From: Phocaeicola sp.
GTDB taxonomy: Bacteria; Bacteroidota; Bacteroidia; Bacteroidales; Bacteroidaceae
DNA length: 64,000 nucleotides
Assembly: GCA_029257865.1 (NCBI GenBank)
Contig: JARIAN010000126.1
Span: forward strand, 31,717-95,716
Reading direction: 5' to 3'
Under the pieces are notes generated by a model, which worked only from the letters and a program-made list of their open reading frames with translations, was not told the origin of the DNA and ran no database searches. Shown piece by piece: positions 9,318 through 17,547 of the stretch (position 1 is the stretch's first letter; every line of letters begins with the position of its first letter). The translations under genes and the position numbers were made by a program.

Positions 9318-9494
9318 TTATTTCTTAGATTCTTCCAAAGATACTTTTCTAAACTCTTTCAAAGTTTTCTCTAATTCCAAAGAAAACTTACGAGCACGAG
9401 TTCCTGCTGCCTTGTTACCTTTGTCAGCCTGAAGTTCAGCATCTTCAAGCATAGCAGTACTCAATTCTTTGATTTTTTCAATTAATTCGTTCAT
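9318..9494 (-). CDS. Histone H1-like small basic protein (Hc1 family)
   Basis: A 58-residue, lysine-rich, all-helical protein beginning MNELIEKIKELSTAMLEDAE and containing 'G-N-K-A-A-G-T-R-A-R-K-F-S-L-E-L-E-K', the hallmark of bacterial Hc1-like proteins found across Bacteroidetes. It probably binds DNA or nucleic acid and helps organise the nucleoid. ATG at 9494 is preferred to a longer frame that would begin with TTG at 9503. It is monocistronic, with a strong terminator. Confidence 0.8.
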   Translation of the reverse strand: MNELIEKIKELSTAMLEDAELQADKGNKAAGTRARKFSLELEKTLKEFRKVSLEESKK

Positions 9495-9672
9495 AACTTT
9501 CAATATTATAAAATGATAAATCTTCCCAAAAATAAATACAATTATTCAAAGTATTTCATTCCGCCTGCTTTTTTTACATAATTTAATACAACTGAGCCTT
9601 TTTATTGAACAAAAGTATTCGCAATCTTCTTACTACCCCACTTCCAACCCTCCAATCAAACAAATCTACCTA

Positions 9673-10920
9673 CTAATCTAGCTTATGAATAATCAGTCCT
9701 GAACGAAGTTTAGGCTCAAACCAAGTAGTCTTTGGAGGCATTATATTTCCTGTATCTGCTATATCCATCAGTTGCTTCATGGACACAGGATAAAGAGCCA
9801 AAGCCATTTTCATTTCTCCACTATCCACTCTTTTCTGCAGTTCACCTAAACCACGAATACCACCAACAAAATCGACTCTCTTATCTGAACGTAAATCTTT
9901 AATGCCAAGAATTTGGTCCAATATCAAATTGGATGAGATAGTAACATCTAACACCCCTATTGGGTCATTATCATCATAAGTTCCCGGTTTAGAAGTAAGA
10001 CTATACCATGCACCACCCACATACAAACCAAAATTATGTAACGCTACTGGTTTATAGATTGAATTTCCCTTGCATTCGACTACAAAATGTGTCTTTAAAG
10101 CATTTAAAAACTCTTCAACCGATAACCCATTCAAGTCTTTTACCAAACGATTATAATCTATAATTGTCAACTGGTTGGCAGGGAAACATACTGCCATGAA
10201 ATAATTATACTCTTCATCCCCTTGATGATGCGGATTTTGCTTGGCCTTCTCAGCCCCTACCAATGCTGCAGCAGCACTACGATGATGTCCATCAGCAATA
10301 TATAAAGCTGGCATTTTCCCAAACACTTCTGTAATCAAAGCAATGTCTTCGGTGTTGTCAATCACCCAAAAAGTATGTCCAAACCCATCGGATGGTGCTA
10401 TAAAATCATATTCAGGCTCTAAAGTTGTATATCTTGCAATCAAATCATCAAGAACTTGATTATCAGGATAAGCTAAAAAGACCGGTCCAACGTTGGCATT
10501 GCTTGCACGAATATGCTTCATACGATCTTCCTCTTTATCGCGACGAGTTAATTCATGTTTCTTAATAACCCCATTCATGTAATCTGGAACATAAGCTCCA
10601 ACTACCAATCCATATTGCGTCTTTCCGTTCATTGTCTGCGCATAGATATAATAGCAAGGCCTTTCATCTTGCACCAGCCATCCCTTATCTTGAAACATCT
10701 TGAAATTTTCGGCAGCCTTACGATACACCTTCTCATCGTGTTCATCAGTACCTGCTGGAAAATCTATTTCTGGACGAATAATATGATAGAGGGATTTTTC
10801 GTTACCTTGAGCTTCTATACGTGCTTCTTCCGAACTAAGCACATCATAAGGACGAGACGCCACTTGCTCAACCAATTGACGCGGCGGACGTATACCTTTA
10901 AATGGTCTAATAACAGCCAT
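9673..10920 (-). CDS. DUF1015 family protein, linked to serine biosynthesis
   Basis: A 415-residue protein starting MAVIRPFKGIRPPRQ, the typical start of DUF1015 proteins. A longer frame reaches 11004, but its extra residues have no family resemblance. Conserved segments are 'S-R-P-Y-D-V-L-S', 'L-Y-H-I-I-R-P-E-I-D' and 'A-D-G-H-H-R-S-A-A-A', the last a likely active or metal site. The biochemical role is not established to my knowledge. In many bacteria the gene travels with serA/serC, as here, where it lies 97 bases downstream of serA on the same strand. A role in phosphoserine or serine metabolism is inferred from that linkage only. Confidence 0.85.
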   Translation of the reverse strand: MAVIRPFKGIRPPRQLVEQVASRPYDVLSSEEARIEAQGNEKSLYHIIRPEIDFPAGTDEHDEKVYRKAAENFKMFQDKGWLVQDERPCYYIYAQTMNGKTQYGLVVGAYVPDYMNGVIKKHELTRRDKEEDRMKHIRASNANVGPVFLAYPDNQVLDDLIARYTTLEPEYDFIAPSDGFGHTFWVIDNTEDIALITEVFGKMPALYIADGHHRSAAAALVGAEKAKQNPHHQGDEEYNYFMAVCFPANQLTIIDYNRLVKDLNGLSVEEFLNALKTHFVVECKGNSIYKPVALHNFGLYVGGAWYSLTSKPGTYDDNDPIGVLDVTISSNLILDQILGIKDLRSDKRVDFVGGIRGLGELQKRVDSGEMKMALALYPVSMKQLMDIADTGNIMPPKTTWFEPKLRSGLIIHKLD

Positions 10921-11017
10921 ATCGTTATAATTAATTACAAAAAACAACTTGTCAAAATGGAAAAAATGAGGAAAGCCGTGCCATACTGCATTTTCAGATA
11001 GCACGGCCTACTATCTC

Positions 11018-11938
11018 TTATTTATTCACTCTGAAACATTCATCTCCCTTTTCCAAATATCCAACTATCTGACTAGCAGCTGCTAAACCTGCATTAATGT
11101 TAGCCTCAGCAGTCTGTGCCCCCATTTTCTTTGGAGTAGAGAAATAACGTCCCTTAAAATTAGCCATCAAAACTTCATGATTGGATGGCATAATATCTGT
11201 GATATATCTAAAATCAGCATGTTCTTCCATAAAGCGCAACAAGCCTTCTTCATCTATCACATCTTTACGTGCCGTATTGATGAGCAGTGCTCCCTGAGGC
11301 ATGCAACTTAACAGTTCATAATTAACCACTTTTTTAGTTTGAGGAGTAGCTGGAACATGCAAAGAAACAATATGACAAGTTTCATATAATTCCTTTACTG
11401 AAGCAACAGGTTTCACGCCAGCTTTTTCAATATCTTCAGCCGGACAAAAAGCATCATACGCATATACATCCATACCAAAACCTTTTGCAATACGTGCTAC
11501 ATTTTTACCTACATTACCAAACGCATGAATACCTAACTTCTTTCCTTTGAGTTCAATGCCTGGTTTCCCTTCATAAAAGCCACGCACCATCATAACCAAC
11601 AGTCCAAAAACCAATTCGGCCACAGCATTTGAATTCTGTCCAGGAGTGTTCATCACACAAACTCCATGTTGAGTAGCCGATTCCAAGTCAATATTGTCAT
11701 AACCAGCTCCTGCCCTTACTATAATTTTCAAACTATCTGCAGCCTCAATTACTTCATTATCTATAATGTCACTACGCACAATCAAAGCATTTACCCCTTT
11801 CACTGCATCAAGCAACTGCTGCTTTTCTGTATATTTTTCCAACAGGACCAATTCATAACCTGCAGATTCAATCTCTTTACGTATGCCGTCTACTGCCACT
11901 TTAGCAAACGGTTTCTCTGTTGCAATCAAGACTTTCAT
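11018..11938 (-). CDS. serA: D-3-phosphoglycerate dehydrogenase, short form
   Basis: A 306-residue NAD-dependent dehydrogenase catalysing the first step of serine synthesis, 3-phosphoglycerate to phosphohydroxypyruvate. It has the D-isomer 2-hydroxyacid dehydrogenase layout: substrate half (1-95 and 275-306) around a Rossmann core with 'G-I-H-A-F-G-N-V-G' near 133-141, and the catalytic Arg in 'L-I-N-T-A-R-K-D-V-I-D-E'. There is no C-terminal ACT domain, so no serine feedback site of the E. coli kind. Where most family members have TPH-x-G with the catalytic His, this one reads TPKKMGAQT, the Lys-type enzyme known from Bacteroides. It lies between serC and DUF1015. Confidence 0.93.
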   Translation of the reverse strand: MKVLIATEKPFAKVAVDGIRKEIESAGYELVLLEKYTEKQQLLDAVKGVNALIVRSDIIDNEVIEAADSLKIIVRAGAGYDNIDLESATQHGVCVMNTPGQNSNAVAELVFGLLVMMVRGFYEGKPGIELKGKKLGIHAFGNVGKNVARIAKGFGMDVYAYDAFCPAEDIEKAGVKPVASVKELYETCHIVSLHVPATPQTKKVVNYELLSCMPQGALLINTARKDVIDEEGLLRFMEEHADFRYITDIMPSNHEVLMANFKGRYFSTPKKMGAQTAEANINAGLAAASQIVGYLEKGDECFRVNK

Positions 11939-12114
11939 AATAAAACTGTATTTAAGAGAGCCTGCCTAAGAAAAAGCATTCTACAACAATTTGTCCGATT
12001 ACCGTATTCAATCAGAACTAAAAAACAAAAAGGAAACTTTAAACGAAGTACAGACTCCAAAGGTTAAAGGTCAATAAGATAAATAAGTAAAATAATAAGA
12101 TTAACTTATCTGTT

Positions 12115-12161
12115 CAATGGAAGCAAGAAGATCTGAAATCAGACCTCTTGCTTTCATTGAA
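12115..12161 (-). terminator. Strong hairpin between serC and serA (terminator or attenuator-like)
   Basis: Imperfect inverted repeat, left arm CAATGGAAGCAAGAAGATCTG (first 20 bases at 12115-12134) and right arm CAGACCTCTTGCTTTCATTG, eight bases past the serC stop. No clear T run follows on the minus strand, so partial termination or mRNA processing is as likely as full termination. The serC-serA gap is 231 bases. Confidence 0.5.
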
Positions 12162-12169
12162 AGATATTT

Positions 12170-13237
12170 TCAATGCAGTTTTTCAAATTCTTGCATACAA
12201 GCCACCAGTGCCTTCACACTTTCAAGTGCCATAGCATTATAACATGATGCACGGAAACCACCTACAGAACGGTGCCCCTTAATACCCACCATACCGTGAT
12301 CCGTTGCAAATTTCAAGAATTCAGCTTCCAAATCCTTATACTCATCATTCATTACAAAGCAGATATTCATTAAAGAACGGTCTTCTTTACATACAGTACC
12401 GCGGAACAACTTATTGCGGTCAATTTCCGCATACAGCAATTCAGCACGCTCTTTAGCTCTACGCTGCATCTCTTCCACTCCACCTTCTTTCTTAATCCAA
12501 CGTAATGTCTGCAATGCAGCATAAATAGGAACAACAGGAGGGGTATTGAACATTGACCCTTTATCTACATGGGTTTGATAATTCAACATCGTAGGAATAT
12601 GTCGAGAGACCTTACCTAAAGCATCATTACGCACAATGACAAAGGTAACACCCGCTGGAGCTAGATTCTTTTGAGCACCTCCATAAATGCAAATATATTT
12701 AGAAACATCTATAGGACGAGAAAAGATATCAGAAGACATATCCGCAACCATTGGTACATTCACATTCAAATCATCATGCAATTCTGTACCGTAAATCGTA
12801 TTATTAGTTGTAATATGGAAATAGTCAACATCTTCGGGCACCGTAAATGCTTTAGGTATATAGGTAAAGTTTTCCGCCTCAGAAGAAGCAACCTCTACCA
12901 CCTCACCAAAAGCTTTAGCTTCTTTAATAGCCTTTTTTGCCCAAGTTCCTGTATTCAAATAAGCAGCTTTCTTCTCCAAGAAGTTGTAAGGAACCATACA
13001 AAACTCCATGCTTGCACCACCTCCTAGGAATAACACAGAGTATCCATCCGGAATATGCAACAATTCTTTAAACAAAGCAATAGCTTCATCCACCACCGGT
13101 TGGAAATCTTTAGCACGATGGCTAATCTCCATTAGTGAAAGTCCAGAACCATTGTAATCCAATATAGCTTGAGCTGTTTTCTCAATAACCTCGCGAGGCA
13201 AAATAGAAGGTCCCGCATTAAAATTATGTTTTTTCAT
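12170..13237 (-). CDS. serC: Phosphoserine aminotransferase
   Basis: A 355-residue class V PLP aminotransferase of normal SerC length. It converts 3-phosphohydroxypyruvate and glutamate to phosphoserine, the second step of serine synthesis. Visible landmarks are [17 protein letters not shown] at the start, '[10 protein letters not shown]' for phosphate binding of PLP, the PLP lysine in '[12 protein letters not shown]' near residue 188, and '[11 protein letters not shown]' near the C-terminus for substrate phosphate. It is the first gene of the serC-serA-DUF1015 cluster. Confidence 0.96.
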   Translation of the reverse strand: MKKHNFNAGPSILPREVIEKTAQAILDYNGSGLSLMEISHRAKDFQPVVDEAIALFKELLHIPDGYSVLFLGGGASMEFCMVPYNFLEKKAAYLNTGTWAKKAIKEAKAFGEVVEVASSEAENFTYIPKAFTVPEDVDYFHITTNNTIYGTELHDDLNVNVPMVADMSSDIFSRPIDVSKYICIYGGAQKNLAPAGVTFVIVRNDALGKVSRHIPTMLNYQTHVDKGSMFNTPPVVPIYAALQTLRWIKKEGGVEEMQRRAKERAELLYAEIDRNKLFRGTVCKEDRSLMNICFVMNDEYKDLEAEFLKFATDHGMVGIKGHRSVGGFRASCYNAMALESVKALVACMQEFEKLH

Positions 13238-13469
13238 CTGGAAGTTTGTTTTGGTTAGACATCTTGTTTATTCTTACACTTGCGAATTTAGCAAATTATT
13301 TTATAATTTCAAAAAATAATTGTAAAATATTCATCAATCACCCTCTTTTTACTTTCCATATCACCCGAAAGCGTCAAATACACTTACTTATTGACATCAA
13401 GACATAAACCCTATAAATATTCTTTATGGGCATCAAATAACTTTGAGTTGTTTATCTATCACAAAGTTA

Positions 13470-14783
13470 TCATTTTGCTGGTTCTATCAAAGTTTTCAAC
13501 CCCTTAATCTTTTCATTCTGTATCAGTTTTAACACTTGTTTAAATTTCCTGCGCGATACTGCAGCATAGGCACAATGATCCTTCACATCAATACGGCCAA
13601 TCTCTTCCTTTCCTAAGCCTCCTTTTTTAGACAGGAAACCTACAATATCAATTTTATTAATCTTATCCTTCTTGCCTTTACCTATATATAAGGTGATGAA
13701 TTGCGGCATAGACGGTGCAGGTATCTTCTCCGAAAAAACAAATGCTGCTGCATCTTCCATGTAATCAGGCATCTTTTCTTCAGGGCCTAAAATGACATAA
13801 GCCTTACCATTTGCATCCCAACGAGCTGTTCGTCCGTTTCGATGTACAAAGCCGTCCTCAGCCTGCGGCAAATGATAATGAACGACATTTTGAATTTCTG
13901 GAATATCCAATCCTCGAGCCGCCAAATCTGTAGAGACAAAAAACCTACAACTTCCATTGCGGAACTTATATAAAGCCCGCTCACGGTCATCCTGAATCAT
14001 ACCTCCATGAAACACTTCACATTCTAGTTTCATAGAATGAAGGTATTTACCTACTCTATCTACACTTTCACGATGATTACAGAAAACAATAGTCTGCTCT
14101 TTACCTAAACAGCATAATAATCGGAACAAGGTATCCAGTTTATCTTTTACCGGAGAATCTACACGGAACAATTGCAGGCGGTTAGCTAATTCTTCATTAT
14201 CCTGCAAGAAATTCAATTTCACAATCTGATTCAATCCTGCAAAACGAGGAATCTCTTCAGCATCTGTAGCAGACAGCAAAAAGCGTCTCTTCAACGCAGG
14301 CAACTGTGCAATCACCTCCGACATCTCATCTTGAAAACCCAATTCCAGGCATTTGTCAAATTCATCTATAATTAAGATGCCAACCTCTTTCCCATTAATA
14401 TTCCCTTTAGAAAGATGATCATTCATTCTCCCTGGAGTACCAATGATAACCGAAGGATTTACTCCCTTCATGGTACGATGCTCATCCATAGCCGGACGCC
14501 CGCCATAACAGCTCATTACAGCGAACTCTGTACCCATCATTTTAAAGACCTGCTCTATTTGTATGGCCAACTCACGTGAAGGAACCAGCACCACCGCTTG
14601 CACCCTTGACACTCCTGTTTTTAACAAATTGACCAAGGGCAACAGATAAGCCAATGTTTTACCACTACCTGTAGGCGAGAGCAAAATCATATCACTACCA
14701 GAGTTGCAAACCTCTACAGCCTGCTGCTGCATGTCATTTAATTGTGCAATATTCAAATTGCTTAATATTTTATTTAAATCCAT
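13470..14783 (-). CDS. DbpA-type DEAD-box RNA helicase with DEFD motif II
   Basis: A 437-residue ATP-dependent RNA helicase. Motif I SPTGSGKT is at 36-43; then motif Ia 'V-P-S-R-E-L-A', motif Ib 'G-T-P-G-R', motif II IIDEFDK, motif III 'S-A-T', motif V 'T-D-L-A-A-R-G-L-D-I' and motif VI HRNGRTAR. The C-terminal 75 residues ('F-I-T-L-Y-I-G-K-G-K-K-D-K' onward) are a DbpA-like RNA-recognition domain, which in E. coli DbpA targets helix 92 of 23S rRNA. Motif II reads DEFD rather than DEAD; the acidic residues needed for Mg-ATP are kept. A role in large-subunit ribosome assembly is inferred. It is followed by an rRNA methyltransferase on the same strand only after a separate gap. Confidence 0.88.
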   Translation of the reverse strand: MDLNKILSNLNIAQLNDMQQQAVEVCNSGSDMILLSPTGSGKTLAYLLPLVNLLKTGVSRVQAVVLVPSRELAIQIEQVFKMMGTEFAVMSCYGGRPAMDEHRTMKGVNPSVIIGTPGRMNDHLSKGNINGKEVGILIIDEFDKCLELGFQDEMSEVIAQLPALKRRFLLSATDAEEIPRFAGLNQIVKLNFLQDNEELANRLQLFRVDSPVKDKLDTLFRLLCCLGKEQTIVFCNHRESVDRVGKYLHSMKLECEVFHGGMIQDDRERALYKFRNGSCRFFVSTDLAARGLDIPEIQNVVHYHLPQAEDGFVHRNGRTARWDANGKAYVILGPEEKMPDYMEDAAAFVFSEKIPAPSMPQFITLYIGKGKKDKINKIDIVGFLSKKGGLGKEEIGRIDVKDHCAYAAVSRRKFKQVLKLIQNEKIKGLKTLIEPAK

Positions 14784-14845
14784 ACATCCTTTATTTTAAG
14801 CAAATTATTATAAGTTACTCAGACTCAATAACATATATAACCAAA

Positions 14846-14890
14846 GAAAGGTTGCAAAAGCAAAGATAACCAATGCCTATACAACCTTTC
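14846..14890 (-). terminator. Possible terminator of the rRNA methyltransferase gene
   Basis: A nine-base-pair perfect stem GAAAGGTTG/CAACCTTTC (14846-14854 with 14882-14890) with a long loop of 27 bases, about 20 bases past the stop at 14910. There is no good T run, so it is weak. Confidence 0.35.
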
Positions 14891-14909
14891 CCCCTTCTAT
14901 TTATATTTT

Positions 14910-16097
14910 TTACTCTACATATAAAACCAGCCCTTTCAGATACTCCCCTTCCGGATGATAGATATTTACAGGATGGTCTCCCGGCTGAGTAAGCTGATGC
15001 AAGATACGAACACTACGTCCGCTCTGAGCAGCAGCAGTAAATACCGCATTGCGGAAATTCTCCTTACTAACAACCTGTGAACAAGAGAAAGTAAACAAAA
15101 TACCCCTTGGACGAATTTTCTCAAAAGCTTTGGCATTAAGTTTTGTATATCCACGCAAAGCATTACGAAGTGCATCACGATGCTTGGCGAAAGCAGGCGG
15201 ATCAAGAATGATTAAATCATATTGGTCACCCATGCGGTCTAAATACTTAAAGGCATCTTCAGCATAAGCTTTATGGCGCTCGTCGCCCGGAAAATTCAAT
15301 TCCACATTTTCATTGGTCAAATCAATCGCTTTTGCTGAACTATCTACAGAATGCACCAAATTGGCACCTCCACGCATCGCATAAAACGAAAAGCCTCCTG
15401 TATAACAGAACATGTTCAACACGTTTCGTCCCTTAGCATATTTCTCCAACAAACTACGATTTTCACGCTGATCTACAAAGAACCCTGTCTTTTGCCCCTT
15501 CAGCCAATCCACATGAAATTTCAGTCCATTTTCCATTGCCACATTTTCAGGGCTTCCCCCTTTGAGAAAGCCATTCTGAGTAGCCAATAAATCAGCCTTA
15601 AAAGGCAATGTCGTTTCCGACTTATAGTAAATATTCTGAATAGTATTCCCCATAACATCCGACAATGCATCTGCAATATCCAAGCGGTCAACATGCATAC
15701 CTGCCGAATGAGCCTGCATCACAGCCGTATGATCATATATATCAATAATAAGCCCCGGCAAATTATCTCCTTCGCCATGTACCAAGCGGTAAGTATTATT
15801 AACCGGACTACCTAACACTCCCAAAGCTTTCCTTAAATCTTTGGCTACCTCCAAACGAAGCTTCCAAAAATCACGGTCTATCGTTACTTGTTTAAACGAA
15901 AGTACGCGTACGGCAATACTTCCAATTTGAAAATGTCCGCAAGCAATAAACTCTTTCTTTGAAGTATAGACATCTACAACCTCCCCTTCTTCGGGTTCAC
16001 CTTCCACGCGGGCAATAGCACCCGAGAACACCCAAGGATGAAAGCGCTTCAGCGACTCTTCTTTTCCGGGTTTCAAATATACCTTTTTATACGACAC
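14910..16097 (-). CDS. RlmI-like SAM-dependent rRNA (cytosine-C5) methyltransferase
   Basis: A 395-residue protein with an N-terminal PUA-like domain (about 1-75, 'K-V-Y-L-K-P-G-K-E' and 'H-P-W-V-F-S-G-A-I') and a C-terminal Rossmann methyltransferase. SAM-binding motif I is 'V-L-N-M-F-C-Y-T-G-G-F-S' near 225. Motif IV is 'I-L-D-P-P-A-F-A-K' near 298, and a Cys-containing 'F-T-F-S-C-S-Q' lies near 340. This matches RlmI/RlmK-type enzymes that methylate 23S rRNA. Which cytosine it modifies cannot be told from sequence. Confidence 0.88.
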   Translation of the reverse strand: MSYKKVYLKPGKEESLKRFHPWVFSGAIARVEGEPEEGEVVDVYTSKKEFIACGHFQIGSIAVRVLSFKQVTIDRDFWKLRLEVAKDLRKALGVLGSPVNNTYRLVHGEGDNLPGLIIDIYDHTAVMQAHSAGMHVDRLDIADALSDVMGNTIQNIYYKSETTLPFKADLLATQNGFLKGGSPENVAMENGLKFHVDWLKGQKTGFFVDQRENRSLLEKYAKGRNVLNMFCYTGGFSFYAMRGGANLVHSVDSSAKAIDLTNENVELNFPGDERHKAYAEDAFKYLDRMGDQYDLIILDPPAFAKHRDALRNALRGYTKLNAKAFEKIRPRGILFTFSCSQVVSKENFRNAVFTAAAQSGRSVRILHQLTQPGDHPVNIYHPEGEYLKGLVLYVE

Positions 16098-16133
16098 TGT
16101 ATTTTGTTTTTTTATAAAGTTATCTTATACCAT

Positions 16134-16790
16134 TTATTCTACAGGCAATACTTCAGAAGGCTTTATCTTTTCCTCCAATACTTTTTCTACCTGATAGTTT
16201 CCACTGGATTCTAATTCTTGCAAATAAGTAAAAATCCTGACACAAGCCCACGCATCAGTAGCAGCATACAACTGTTGCCCTTCGGTCAACACATCAGCCT
16301 CCCAATTCGACAAACGTTGGCTTTTTGAAATCTTTTGTCCAAAAAGCAATGCATAAATCTTCTGCAAACTTTTTTCCTCAATACCAAAACGAGGTACATA
16401 ATCTTGCAATTCAATCCAATTACCATTTTGGGGGTTCATTTTGTTCCTTCGCCGCAACATGTTAAAGTCGTCTTTGAGTGAAAGCCCTACCTTTAACACA
16501 TCGTTTACTAAAAAATCTTCTAAATAATCGGGAAGCCCCATGCGATTCAATCTGAATAAAAAGCAAGTATCTTCTGTAGATATTTGTAGCAGTGCCACCT
16601 TATGAGTCGTCCCTTTCTTAAAAGATGGTTTAGTTTCCGTATCCACCCCTACCAATACATGCGTATTCAAATATTCAATAGCCTTTCGTGCTTCGCTTTC
16701 TGTATTGATTACATAGATACGCCCTGAGAAGTGTACCTTTTCCATTCCAGCTACCTCTTGCTTGGATATTTTATTTTTTAATGTTACCAT
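16134..16790 (-). CDS. RNase D-like 3'-5' exonuclease domain protein
   Basis: A 218-residue protein with a complete DEDDy exonuclease set: 'V-G-V-D-T-E-T-K' (Exo I), 'V-G-L-S-L-K-D-D' (Exo II) and 'Y-A-A-T-D-A-W' (Exo III). It lacks the HRDC domains of RNase D, so it is a stand-alone nuclease domain that probably trims RNA or DNA 3' ends. ATG at 16790 is used; a TTG three bases upstream is unlikely. The start overlaps the stop of the DUF5063 gene as TGATG, so the two are translationally coupled. Confidence 0.85.
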   Translation of the reverse strand: MVTLKNKISKQEVAGMEKVHFSGRIYVINTESEARKAIEYLNTHVLVGVDTETKPSFKKGTTHKVALLQISTEDTCFLFRLNRMGLPDYLEDFLVNDVLKVGLSLKDDFNMLRRRNKMNPQNGNWIELQDYVPRFGIEEKSLQKIYALLFGQKISKSQRLSNWEADVLTEGQQLYAATDAWACVRIFTYLQELESSGNYQVEKVLEEKIKPSEVLPVE

Positions 16791-17419
16791 CAATCATTCT
16801 CCTCTTCATCCTCTCCTGCTTCCAAACCTTCATATAAACTTTCTTCCGAGCAACTGTCATCCAAAGGGCTATAATAGTCATCATTGTCCTCTGCATATTC
16901 GCCAGACTGCATGAACCTTACTTCATGTAAAGCCCTAAGCACATTCACCAATCGCTGCCCCCAAAACTCAGCAAACTGTTCTGCACAAATAACCAATGCA
17001 TCATTCATTGTCTGCTCGAGCCCCAATTGATAAACACATACAAAATCTTTTAGAGGCTGATAGATGTCTGCCAACGTTTCCGAAATATTCTGATGAATAG
17101 GAGATTCGCTATATACCATATCTTCCAAAAACACATCTAGATAATCATCCTTTTCTCCCATCAGCGCCGCAATGGAACTACGTACCCTTTCATAATCCCC
17201 TTCAGTTACAAAACGCTCCGGGTCAAAATGATCAATCCTCTCTCCTGCCGGCAATAAAAGCGCCTTCAGATAAAGCAATGGCAAGAGTTTGAGAGCCGTA
17301 TCAACAAATGCTCGACGTGGATGTTCTCCGACACGTTCCAAAAAGCCACAACATTCAGCAGCTACAGTAACAAACTCTACTGTATTCTTATCAAATATAA
17401 TAGAAGTATTTTTTTTCAT
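16790..17419 (-). CDS. DUF5063 family protein
   Basis: A 209-residue acidic helical protein starting MKKNTSIIFDKNTVEFVTVA. The longer frame to 17536 runs through the promoter region and is rejected. It has 'C-G-F-L-E-R' near the N-terminus, 'L-K-L-L-P-L-L-Y-L-K' in the middle, and a very acidic C-terminal tail (many Glu/Asp after residue 180). I recognise it as DUF5063, which has no established function. It is coupled to the exonuclease gene by a TGATG overlap and divergent from ftsK. Confidence 0.75.
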   Translation of the reverse strand: MKKNTSIIFDKNTVEFVTVAAECCGFLERVGEHPRRAFVDTALKLLPLLYLKALLLPAGERIDHFDPERFVTEGDYERVRSSIAALMGEKDDYLDVFLEDMVYSESPIHQNISETLADIYQPLKDFVCVYQLGLEQTMNDALVICAEQFAEFWGQRLVNVLRALHEVRFMQSGEYAEDNDDYYSPLDDSCSEESLYEGLEAGEDEEEND

Positions 17420-17438
17420 ATTAAAACTTATTGTCGTG

Positions 17439-17446
17439 CAAAGATA
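17439..17446 (-). promoter_or_regulatory. -7 element for the DUF5063-exonuclease operon
   Basis: TATCTTTG on the minus strand, about 20 bases before the chosen start, matches TAnnTTTG. The -33 region is only a T-rich run. The ftsK promoter lies in the same 128-base divergent gap, where TAATTTTG at 17479-17486 on the plus strand is a candidate. Confidence 0.45.
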
Positions 17447-17547
17447 CGAAAAAAATATGGGGGTAAAAAAAATATTTGTAATTTTGCGTATGCTTCCTAT
17501 ATGGGAATAATAAAATGTAATAAAAACGTATATCATATTCTATAGAA

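Noticed and set aside
9495-9503. TTG start three codons upstream for the histone-like gene, and similar TTG/GTG starts for rpoZ, NlpE-like, phosphorylase and transporter genes
   Set aside because: In each case an ATG within a few codons gives the family-typical N-terminus.
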